The position numbers and the translations under genes were made by a program. From Parus major (taxonomy: Eukaryota; Chordata; Aves; Passeriformes; Paridae), in NCBI RefSeq assembly GCF_001522545.3, contig NC_031769.1, positions 13,060,386 through 13,124,385 on the forward strand: 64,000 nucleotides of DNA. Direction: 5' to 3'. Shown piece by piece: positions 53,801-64,000 of this stretch (positions are counted from its first letter, which is position 1; each line of letters starts with the position of its first letter). The notes under the pieces are model-generated. The model had not been told where the DNA came from. It saw nothing but the letters and a program-made list of their open reading frames with translations, and did no database searches.

Positions 53801-56112
53801 ACAAAATGAAGCCCATTCTGTACTTTCATGTAGAGAAGTTCTTAGGTTGGGAGAGAAAATGAATGTTAAAATTTGCCACTGATTTTGAAGAGATGTTTAT
53901 ACATTGGTAATATAGACACAAGTTTCTTGTATGTGAGAAATTGATAAAGATCTTCTAGATGTAACTTTGTTTCTTTTACTTAAGGAAAAATAATGACAGA
54001 TGATTTTGGGATAATGCATAATTAATCATTACAGATTTTTGTTTTGTTTTTGACACAGAAAATGAAGAAAACATTGTTAATTTCAACAAAACTATTTTTT
54101 TTATTCTTAACGATAATCTTCTGCATCACTGACTTTACCAGAACACCATGTTTTCTCTCTTTACATACAATATGTATATACATTTGTCTGTATTGGCCTT
54201 AAATGATTTAAGCAGACCTCCACTTAGTTGTAAAGAATCCTTCACAGTGTATTCTAAAGTTTGCAAAAGAGGCATGGCTTGCATCATTATTGTATACTTT
54301 ATTGAGGCTTGTAAAAATGTTGCTTAGCTCCCTGGAGATGTCTTGCTCCTCTTCAGGTGGCTTACTTCAGAGTTTATAGACTTAAATTTATTTTTAATGC
54401 TGTGATATAGGATCTCTTCTTATTTTTACATGTTTAAATTTTGCCTTTTCCTTCCAAATACACTCCACTGCTTGTGACATCTGACTGTTTCTCATTGTCT
54501 CTTTATGTTGGTCATGTTGCTGTGAGCTTGGCTGCTCTAAATACAACTTTCAGAAAAGGTTCATTATAGATACTCGAGATAAGAAGATGTAGATACTGTT
54601 TTAATCTATGTTTTACTGCATTTTTAAGTCATTTACAATAAATGTAGTTGTCCGCAAGCCTGGGTTAATGATACCTCACTTCTGTATTAAAATGCTTCTT
54701 CTTTACCTTCTTGTAGCAGGTGCTTGGACAGAAAAGTCTGACATTTTTCTTCTGTACAGCCTTCCTCTTGGGTGGGGAACTCTAACAGGAAGAGTTGCTC
54801 AGTGTGATTTAACATTTTTTATTCTTACTTTGGGGGTGTGTGGCCATGAGGAGACAGCAAGCGGAGAGCACTGCTGAGATGGGCTCCGAGCTTCTCTTCC
54901 CAAAAGTTCATCTGACAGCAGAGGGAGCCTTGATTCGCACACCTGAATTACATGAATACATTTCAATTATGCTGACACCAATTACAAGGGAATTTTTCCC
55001 TGGCACAAACATATTGGGACTGTTATGGAGTTGTGGCTGGCAGTACCTCACGTCAGCCACCAAATATTGAGCCTTCTTGCTTGCAGACTTAATTACAATC
55101 CATGGTTTACTTTTGCAATCTGTTGTGCTCAACAGTACTGGGACTGGTGATAAGTCTATCAGTTTTTAGTAAGTCACTACCACATCACCAGCATTAAATT
55201 CTAAATGGCATCTTCTGTGTACACTGCCCAGGCTATCTCTGATAAAACATTAATCATTTCAAGGTTCCATTCAAACCCATTGATAGAAATTGCAAAATGT
55301 AATTTAGCTTTGGGAATAGAATTAATGTTTTCTAATAGCTCTAACCTATTTTATGATTTATTGGTTCCACTGCTTGAGGGTTTTCATAATCTAAATTGGT
55401 GATTACAGATGATATACAACATTGTGTATCATAAATAGGAATTATGTGTCTGGTGAAAATGATAATGGTTTTTTGTACCTTGCATGTATATTAGTACATT
55501 CAGTAGTATATTAAAGCCTATTTTAGAATTGGAAGATGATTTTACCCACATATTTGCCCTTCCCATCCTGTTCAGTCAGTGAATCTGCTGCTGTTTACTC
55601 ATCGTCCTAATTTGACAAAAGTGTTGCATCAGAACATCATAAAATTAAAGGTTTACTTGTGGAATCTTGTTTTCTATAACATACTCTTCTTTAAAACATT
55701 CTTCTTATTTTTTGCTTGTTTTTGAGGAGACAATTAAGACTATAATACTGTTTATGATTCCTGAGGAAATTTTAGCCCAGTGTTCAATTGATTGGTGATG
55801 AATTTATTAACTGGTTATGTCTGGGAGGATTATTTTTGCATAGCCAAAATTGGATGGTCTTGGTAAACATGGAGAAGATGAAGTTAACATCTTTGTGGAC
55901 AATGGAAGTTTTATATACTCTCATTAAAGATTTAAGATGTACTGTTATTTTTCTTTGCTGACCCAAATTTCCACCCTGCAGTGCAGATGGCTGGTATTGG
56001 GCTGCTCTTTCTCTCATCATGGGATTGGGCTCTACAGTCTTTGTCAACAGCTGGTGGTTTTGAAAGGTGCTTGCTGTTGTAGATCTTAAAAATTCCTTGT
56101 CATGAAACAAAA
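47885..56112. other. Intronic sequence without recognised genes
   Basis: About 8.2 kb. GC-richer sequence at 49010-49800 holds overlapping frames on both strands with no recognisable product. T tracts occur at about 53207-53217. The rest is AT-rich and featureless to my reading. Confidence 0.65.
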
Positions 56113-56252
56113 TAATAGAATCATAGAATGGTTTGGGTTAGAAAGAACTTTAAAAGGTCATCTAGTCAAGCTCCCAGCCATGGAAAGGGACCTTTCACTA
56201 GACCAGGTTGGTCAGTGCCCCATTAAACCTGACATAGAACACTTTCATAACT
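56113..56252 (-). mobile_element. CR1 LINE 3' tail
   Basis: The + strand opens AATAGAATCATAGAATGG and continues with the CR1 3'-end complement (AAGGTCATCTAGTC, CCATGGAAAGGGACC, CACTAGACCAGGTTGG, GACATAGAACACTT). The element's sense strand is therefore minus. Only about 140 bases remain. Just beyond it, CCTATAGGAAGTCA occurs twice (56270-56283 and 56297-56310), a local 27-base-period duplication not explained by CR1. Confidence 0.9.
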
Positions 56253-57100
56253 TATCTGAAAGTGTGATACCTATAGGAAGTCACCTGGAAGGTGACCCTA
56301 TAGGAAGTCAGCTGGCTTAAAACAGTGATCTGTAAATTCTTCCTTTAAACATTTGCTTTAATTTAAATATTATGAAGAATAGATGTTAGAATACCCCAAA
56401 TATCGCTTGCTTTTCCTTTTGTTCTTTATAATGTGAAGATATACAGTACAAGTTAATGTCAAATTTAAATAAAATTAATGGTGGAGTGATTTTTTGATAG
56501 TAAGAAATTGTACTTTTAAAAAAGGTATTTCTTATTGTCAAACAGTGCAAATCAGTGTGTATTTCTAATTTATTGTCTATACCTCTAATTATAGAGAAAC
56601 TTGCTTTAGACAAGAGTTTCAATGAAACAAGGAAGTCATTTATTACATTCCTCTTAGAATCTGTAAAGCACTCAGCTTTCATGGTGATGACCATTTATTA
56701 TTATTTTTATTATATAAATACTTAGATAAAGAGAAATGGGTGCCAGCAGTGAATTAAGTAAAACCCCCAAACTGATCAATAACTCAATTTAGTTGAGAAT
56801 TTCTTTAGAAAATACAGTGGTATTAATCAGGCAAGAACACTTCAAGTATAAAATTTGATTTTCTTAGTGGAAAATCAGTTTGCTTTATCAAAATCCTAAG
56901 GTCTCTTTTCCCCTTTCTCTCCCCCTCATACAATTCTTCTTCAGGAAAGCTAAATCAGATTTGTCTGAAGCAGTAATTGGTGATTATCTCTTAACTGCAA
57001 GACACAGTTGAGCCTCTTTGGTAAATCCTATCTTGCTTGCCATCTATAGTGAGTCACAGCATGGCAGGGAGGAGAGAGCACTGCCATGTGATTTCATTCT

Positions 57101-57144
57101 TCCTATGAGGTGTAATTTTTCTATTTTTCCTATGAGGTGTAATT
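57101..57144. repeat. Tandem duplication, 27-base period
   Basis: TCCTATGAGGTGTAATT occurs at 57101-57117 and is repeated exactly at 57128-57144. Two copies of a short unit, a recent-looking local duplication. Confidence 0.9.
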
Positions 57145-57283
57145 ATGTCCGAGAGCTCTGAATTGTGGGGAGAAGGACAATTGGACCTCACCAAAGAGAT
57201 GTGAAATGGTTGGGGTGGAGAATGATTTCCTGCCTCAGTGTAAGGTTCTGTGGCATGCGAGAGGGCTCCCAGGTTGTGTTCGC

Positions 57284-57416
57284 AGAGTCACAGAAGCATG
57301 CTGAGTTGGAAGGGACCCTCAAGGATCATGGAGTCCAACTCCTGGCCCTGCACAGCACCATCCCCAAGAGTCACACCAGGTTTGAGAGTATTGTCCAAAC
57401 ACTTTTTGAACTCAGT
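57284..57416 (-). mobile_element. CR1 LINE 3' tail (CR1-J-like type)
   Basis: The + strand reads AGAGTCACAGAAGCATGCTGAG, then TTGGAAGGGACCCTCAAGG, GAGTCCAACTCCTGGCCC, TGCACAGCACC and GTTGTCCAAACACTTTTTGAA. This matches the CR1 3' type common in neoavian genomes, which I associate with the J group. It lies on the minus strand and is cut off after about 130 bases. It is less diverged than the copy at 56113. Confidence 0.92.
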
Positions 57417-59179
57417 GTGGAAAAGTAAAAAGCCTTGTGGAAAAGTTTCTATAATTTTTAAAGCTTTCTTGTGTACTCTTGCATGATCTGTTCATTATTT
57501 GGACTAATGAAGTGTTGCGAAATGAAATTTACCTAATGGAAAAAATCCCTACTTTATTCTACACAGAAATTAAAAATGAGAAGTGAGGATTATTTATACT
57601 TATGCAATTTTCTATATTCTATTAAAAGCCTGGGTTTTGCTTCACACTTGAGGAAAGATTTATCTGCACTAAAGCATTGTATTATTATTGTTGTTATTAT
57701 TAACAACAGGGTAATCTAATAAAAGTTATCTATCACTTCAAATCCTGACTAGCTTGTTTTATTGATGCATCTTAACATCACTTTGTCAAAGATAACACAG
57801 TTTCTTGTAGAAGTAAGTCTCTTCTGAGAGATGTGTAGAACCTTTCAAGTGACCCCTGTTGGAGCCAAAAGGGTGATTTATAATTTTATTAGCAAACTTT
57901 TCTCTTCTGGACAGCTTCATTAGATGTTTTATGGGAAAAGAAGTGTTTTAGAAATTGAGCCATTAGTTTGTTCTTTCACATTTATATCCTAGAAAACCTG
58001 ACTGCACCCTTAGTGCCATGTTCTTGGCTCCTTGGCTAGCGTCCCTATTGCTATCAGAACAATCCTGTCTAGTATGGGAAAAGCAAAATAGTAATGAGAT
58101 TGCAATTTCATAGTTTATGAATTCATTGTGCATCCTCTCTCTCTAGTATGTGTTGCTTTCAATTTTGGAGAGCAGATCAATATGATAACTTACATATCAA
58201 TCTCTAGGTAATGTTGCATAAAACTAATAACTGTAAAAGAACTTTTTCATAAATTGCTGATATTTATGTCTTGTGCTCTTTTAAAGCTTTTTTCACAGTA
58301 TTTTGATATGCGCTTTAGTGATACTGTGGTGGAAGGAAGATATTTTTATGTAGGTCTTTGATATGTAATTTTGTTAGTGCAAATATATTTATATATATGT
58401 TTCTTCCAGAGCTTCCTATTTTCAATTTACTATACATTTGAAATGATGTTTTAATATTCTAAGATCAGCAGAATGCTTCCATATTGCTGTAGAAAATATA
58501 CTGAAAATCCCTGCTACCTGGTAAAAATCTATTAGTTGTTCCAAAATAGCATCTTGACAGTATTAGGACTGTATTTTGTATGTTTGTGTAATACAGTAGA
58601 CTGAATTTTCAGGCCATGGGCAAATCTTGTGCATGCAAAATCCATTTTTAGTTACTTTGTGACTGTCCTTAAATCCTGTCTCTTAAAATGTCAGTTGAGC
58701 AGAAGCAAAGCTTCTAAAAAGGCTGTAGCACAACATCTGTGATTTCAACAAATCTCCTGCTTCTTGTAATTGGTGCATTGCCTGAGAGTGCCTGAGATGC
58801 AGCCAGGCTCAAAGGCTCAGTCTGCAAGGTTAACATGGAGACATTCACATCATCAAGGATATGTTAAACAGAAAATATTTAAGGGAGGGGGAAAAATAGT
58901 TTATTTGTTAGTAATTCTTATTAGCATTTTATAACTAAATAACTTCATACAGATCTCCCCTTCTCCGCTCTTCTTGAGATCAGCTGGTATATATAGTTAA
59001 ATGTATGATATGCTTGACATTCCTTGTGAGTACCTTCTAACTGAGAATTCTGTGAAAAACTCTTTAAGAACTGCAAGCAACTGCCCAGTCCTTGTAGGGG
59101 AAGGTATAGCACTGAGCACCGACAGTGCTGAGATTCTCTGGGTAGTGCTTGCACCTGGTCAGCCCTGTGGACACCTGTC
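57417..59179. other. Intronic sequence without recognised features
   Basis: About 1.8 kb of AT-rich sequence with scattered short TA and ATT runs, for example near 57680-57705 and 58385-58400. No exon or transposon was recognised. Confidence 0.7.
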
Positions 59180-59770
59180 AGAGAATTAAAGATCACAGTT
59201 GCCTCCAACACTGTAAAGGCCACAAGAGGGAACTTGCCATGAGATAATCCACCACATCAGGAGAGTGAGATAAGTGTAGAAGACAGGAATTTGCAACACA
59301 AAGGTGCTAATTCCAAGCTTGGCAAGAGGTGAGGTTTGGTTTGCACATCCTTAATGCAACTGGACAAAAATTTCACACTGGTGAACTGGGAAAGGAAGCA
59401 ACTGTTCCTATACATATCACTCCAAGAAATGGGAGTGGCATCATATGAAAGTTGGGCTGTATAAAGGTGGTACTCCTGGAAGAACAACTCTGGGACTGCC
59501 ACCACCAAGAAGCTCAGGGTAAAAGAAAGACCAGTTGGATGCTGCTGGATCCATGGGTGGTGGTATCTTTCTACTTAATCTCTCTCATTCTTTCTTTTTC
59601 TCTCCTTCTTTGCCCCCTTCCACCCATTTTCCTATTCTTTTCTCTCTCTCTGCCTCACATTTACTGTAAACAGAAGCCATACTATTGGCTTTGGCTTTTG
59701 GTCTTGTTTGCACCATAACTTGGGCAGAGTATTGTCTCCCAATAATTGAATTGCAACAGCACCACAATGT
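59180..59770 (+). mobile_element. Putative solo LTR of an avian endogenous retrovirus
   Basis: This block differs in composition from its surroundings and carries LTR-like signals in order: a TATAAA box at 59460-59465, a CCACCACCAAGAAG-type segment about 40 bases later, the GCTGCTGGATCCATGGG stretch at about 59539-59555, and an 80-base pyrimidine-rich tract (59580-59657). It ends with a TTACTGTAAACAGAAGCC-like region near 59661-59678, where passerine LTRs of similar layout carry a polyadenylation signal. No viral genes, primer-binding site or second LTR flank it, so a solo LTR is the likely form. Exact ends and a target duplication could not be fixed. The family assignment rests on memory of similar avian LTRs. 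Confidence 0.45.
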
Positions 59771-62700
59771 TCTGGCATAGGAATGAAAATCAGCCTACAT
59801 GTCCTTAATTGTTTTATTTTCCTCTTGCTCTTCTTGCTTTCTCTACTTAGCAGTAAGATTTAAAATTCCTTTTCAGAAAGTGCTGAAACTACTGATGGTG
59901 TGTAGTTTGTTTTCATTTTGTCCTGGACAAATTGCAGTAGTAAAGAAAAGGTTGTAATTTAGGTAAAGTCAAACAAAGCGATTTTGTCCTTAAAAGACAA
60001 AATAGTAGTAACTGATACAGCTTTTTTAGGCCAAGGGGGTATGACAGTAGTCAAATTTTTCTTCTGATTTCTAGTAAGCGGGAAGCTGTCAAAGCTTGCT
60101 TTATTTTCTGGAAAAATGTTCACTTTCTTGTGAGACATTTTTAGTGCCTTAAGCAGCATAATTACTGCTCTTCTAAAGAACAGGGTTTTGTTTTGTTGAA
60201 TTGCTAATTGCATAGTTTTACTGAGAATTAGTATTTGCATTTTCCTCCCATCCCCCCAATGGTTATAAAAAGACACATGGGGTTTTCCTCCCCCCCTTAC
60301 ATATTTCTTATATATTAGACAAAATTTGGAGTGGGTGAACAAGGAATAGTGGGCAAATTTCTGACCTGTAACTCTTAATTCCTGCAAGCCTGTCAGAATG
60401 CAATTTCTGAAAATGGGTAACAATTAACGTAACTTCAAGCTACTTTTTGGGGCAGAATAGCAGTATTCTACTTCCAGCATTTGCATTTTCAATACTATTG
60501 TGTGATGGTGCATGATGAACCTGGCTGGTGAGGTCAGAGCAACTAATTTCCTGCTGATGTGGGTTTGCTTTTCAGAAGTGGTGACAGAATTAAAATAAAT
60601 TCTATGGCCAGGAAATGTTGCCATCTCTGGTTGTGTGCTTGTAGATTTTGAGAATGTATATGTTCATGGATATTATGTGCTGCATATGAAATAAATAATT
60701 ACCTGATTTGGTTGTTTGAAATCTGAATTCTCATTTCTTAGATAATTACTGAAGACACAATTATATTTAATTGGTTGAATTTTCAGTTTAATAAGTATTT
60801 TTGTAATTGTGGCTTCTTTTTGTTTCGTTCAGAATTCAATGAGAGATGAGATTTTTCTTTTTTTGGTTAGTCATTAGTATTCACAGCTCTATCAGACTGC
60901 AGTTCAAACTCTTCACTTGTTTTTGTCACAGAAGATGATGGAGCAAGGTTGCTTAGAAACACTGAGCCACACTCGCAATGGGAGATATCAATCTGTTCTG
61001 TGTATTCACCTGCACATGCAGGGCAGAAAATTGAGTTTTTCTGCAGATTATATTAATTCATTGCAAGTTTGTTTTATCTGTAATATGCTTAAATATAGAT
61101 AAACAGACATTTTGTTTCATTAGATATAGTGAGAAAATGTACACTACAGATTTTTTTTTTTTAAAACAGTCATTTCAAAGTATGAGAATTCAAATTTTCT
61201 TGCATGGCTTCCAAAAAGAAAGTGCTACTATTCCTGGCTGAGTTAATCAACTTGTCTTTTATTGACAAGTTGCATGAAATGGAGATTATTTCATGATCTA
61301 TTTAAAACAATTTTTTAGAAGTCCCCAGCTTTAGTCTTCAGTTCAAGAAAATACGTCTGCTTGACTACCAACAGCAATTACATTTTTCTCTAATCTAGTG
61401 GAACTCTTGATCTTTTTAAGACTGGCCTAAAAATAAACCAAGTCACTCAAGTTATACAATTTTTGATCTTTTCCAGCTATGAGTAACTTTGCCTATTTTT
61501 AGACCAGCTGTAATTGTACACTAATGTGTTGGAAAAGATAAATGTAGCTTTTAATCACTCTAACTTCTAAGCATTTCAATTATTACAGTTATTAAATATG
61601 CTGAAAATACATGTATTTTCTCCTGTGAGGCTGGAATAGACTTTAGTATATTTTCAAGAGGCATAAAATTTTTGTATCAGTGAGCTCCTACCTCTCTCTT
61701 TAACATACAAGCCATTGTATAGGATAGGTCATTGACATGGGACCTGCTTTATTTTCCTTACTGTGTGCTGAACTCATCCTCTTTACATCTCATGAGCAAG
61801 AAATCAGGTGAAAAGTTGCACAACAGTGCTTCTGTAAAGCTATTACATTCTTGTGGTTAGTTCATACTAATAACACAGTAGAAAATTAATAGTGTAACTT
61901 TACTGGTACCAGTGTAGTAACAGACCAATTAAATGGCATGTGTGAATAAGCAGGAAATAATTTAATTCTCAGATTAGTTTTCACTAAGATTTTAATAAAA
62001 ATCAGAATGAAGTAATATAATTTATTAAAGCATGTTGCATGTTGCTAATAATTTAATTGTTCTGATGCCCATAGACTTAGATATTTTTAAGCTGTCTCCT
62101 TGTCTGAATTTTTTGCATGCTTAAAGTTATTGAGTGTGACTTTTCATAAAAAATATAGGCTTTAGTAATAAACCAAATACAACTCCCAAAACAAAACAGT
62201 AATTTATTATGACATACATCCTTTGGAGTTGTTACAGGAAAATATTTGGCAAACTTCCTTTTTTTAAAATTTATTATGAACATAGTATAGTGTTAAGGAG
62301 GAAATATCACTAGGACTTTATGGTGCCACCATTGTCTCTTCTACCTTCTCTTTAGGTCACAAGAAAACAAGATCCCAGAACTATGGCGTTTGTCTTTTTA
62401 CACTTCTGTTTTTTCCCCACATTGTACTGTCACAAACCTTTTTATATTTTTGTGTTGAACACTTATTCACATTGTTATCACATTGTTATATTCTTTTTAA
62501 TTTGACTCTGCATTGATTTTCTAGTCTGTGCAGCTGATTTCCTTTCTTTCTGTTGATGCAGCAGGTGGCTGTATGTTTGAACACAGATATGGATGAGGTA
62601 TGCAGATATCTGGGCTGTTTTCACTTCTGTAGTTTTTTATGAGGAAATAATATTTTGAACATATGTGCTTGTAATGCTACAAAGTCAAAACATCATCAAG

Positions 62701-64000
62701 TCAGGCAGGTAACTTGGCAGTGGTAAGGACTCAAATCTTTCCTGTAGGTAACACCATGGAGATGGGGTTTCAGGAGAATAGGTAAAGCGTACTCCTGTGT
62801 TAAGAATGGATGCATCTATTACTGTAGCAAAGTAAAATGTGCATTCTTCATTATACTTTTCAAGTTGTTCAGACTGTCCATGAAAACAATCCAGGATTAA
62901 AACCATCCATTCCAGTACTTGCTAATGCAACTTCCCTACAAGGCTGTGCTCTGAATGAGATCCCAGCAGAAAGTACAAAACCCCTACCTGTATTAATAAG
63001 AGTCATTCTCAGGGGAGAGTCTGTAGATTGGGTAATGCAAATCTGTGAGGAAGCAGAGCCAAAAATATTCTCACAAGTAAAACTGAGAGGGAAGCAAGTT
63101 GAATATACTCTCATTTTCTTCTGAGTTTGTTCTCTATTCTTGCTCTGAGTCCTGCCATTTCCTTACTGTAGGGCAGGAGCCACCAGCATTTTATAAAAGC
63201 AGATGTGCCCAAGCCTCTGCCTGCTGCCTTCAGGCTGCAGTGCAGAGTGTCTTTTTACCATGTTTGCTATGAGCTGTTAGCATAATTTTAGAGCATTTGA
63301 CACCGGATAATGAGGTCCAGTATTGCAGGTTGATTGTTTGGGTGGTAGGGGAAGGATGGGATTGGCATGCTATATTGATGAAAATGGAGTTAGCTATTAC
63401 TATAGACTCTTCCTGTGTATTTGTTAGTGAAGATATAGATAAAGCTGTAGAAGGAATGATGACTGCTGTTCTCATGTCCCTTACTCACTGTAATGATTAT
63501 TTGAATTCATATTTCATAGCTCTAGGGTAGGTATCTTTTTCACCTCTTCTGACATCTCTTACTGCTGACCCTCAAAAATCCCAGGACCACCCCAACAAAA
63601 AAGCAACAACAAAACCCTAGCAAAACCAAATAATCAAACAATCGCTTTAAGATGCTGAACAGCAGGCACAGAATTCAGTTTTTAGTATGACTGTGGGTGA
63701 CAATGAGGTTGCAGAAGTATTTTTAATATACTTGAACAAGGTTTTGTTATCCATTTGGTTCTTGGTCTTAGTTTAAAGAAGTTAATACTTAGTTGTGGAT
63801 ATATGTTTGTAGCGTCTCATGGCTACAATGATCATATATAACTAAGGTTAAATTTAATGCTGCCTTCTCAACATGTTTAGTAATGATAATTTGGGGGCTT
63901 TTCCTTCTGCTAAAATCAAAGTGTAGGAATTTTTGGAGTCATCATTTCTGCGAGCGCCTCTGGAAGATGAGTTGTAGATGGTACATGGGAGAGAGTTCTG
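59771..64000. other. Intronic sequence without recognised genes
   Basis: About 4.2 kb of AT-rich sequence to the window end. It contains a 9-bp hairpin at 61248-61272 and a T tract at about 61150-61161. Open frames at 59959-60423 (minus) and 62837-63124 (plus) have no recognisable product. Confidence 0.65.
61248..61272. repeat. 9-bp inverted repeat with 7-base loop
   Basis: CAACTTGTC (61248-61256) and GACAAGTTG (61264-61272) are exact reverse complements. Possible hairpin; function unknown. Confidence 0.8.

Noticed and set aside
59959..60423. 154-codon frame on the minus strand
   Set aside because: Long for a chance frame, but the product has no recognisable motif and the sequence shows no coding-like composition or splice signals. 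Probably chance in AT-rich DNA.
62837..63124. 95-codon plus-strand frame near the window end
   Set aside because: The composition is somewhat protein-like, but there is no recognisable family, an overlapping minus-strand frame exists, and no clear splice sites bracket it.

Overview
This is vertebrate, almost certainly bird, nuclear DNA. It is AT-rich and intron-like. Interspersed repeats of the avian CR1 LINE type occur at five places, including one long copy. No bacterial-style gene organisation, CRISPR array, rRNA or tRNA gene was seen. The CR1 3' ends match types familiar from neoavian and passerine genomes, but the species cannot be named from this window.

The only exon I can assign with confidence is a 102-base coding exon at 2937-3038 on the + strand. 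It encodes residues equivalent to about 41-74 of the polarity scaffold PARD3 (Par-3), in the N-terminal oligomerisation domain. It has a clear acceptor before it and a consensus donor after it. Bases 1-2936 are the 3' end of the upstream intron. Bases 3039-64000 are the start of a very long downstream intron: the following exon, which should begin with a sequence like LVAVFDEQ, is not in the window.

Inside the long intron, from left to right, are: a TA/CA microsatellite (4190); perfect hairpins (3945, 8422, 13464, 17159, 23893, 33324, 61248); an exon-like segment with a good start context and a Ser/Lys/Arg-rich product (12870-13025); a CR1 remnant (18666); a 2.8 kb 5'-truncated CR1 on the minus strand with an inactivated reverse transcriptase (20626-23402); poly-A and AT tracts (23737, 26289, 26969); a plus-strand CR1 tail (28107); a second exon-like segment (33928-34041); an AT-rich satellite-like patch (33220); a CA/TG palindromic microsatellite (37290); a third exon-like segment (43523-43736); a 10-base tandem repeat (47842); two short CR1 tails (56113, 57284); a small tandem duplication (57101); and an LTR-like block with a TATA box and a long pyrimidine tract (59180-59770).

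Open reading frames elsewhere are short and behave like chance frames or lie antisense to repeats. I found no complete novel system. The best leads are the unrecognised exon-like segments inside the PARD3 intron, above all the one at 12870-13025.
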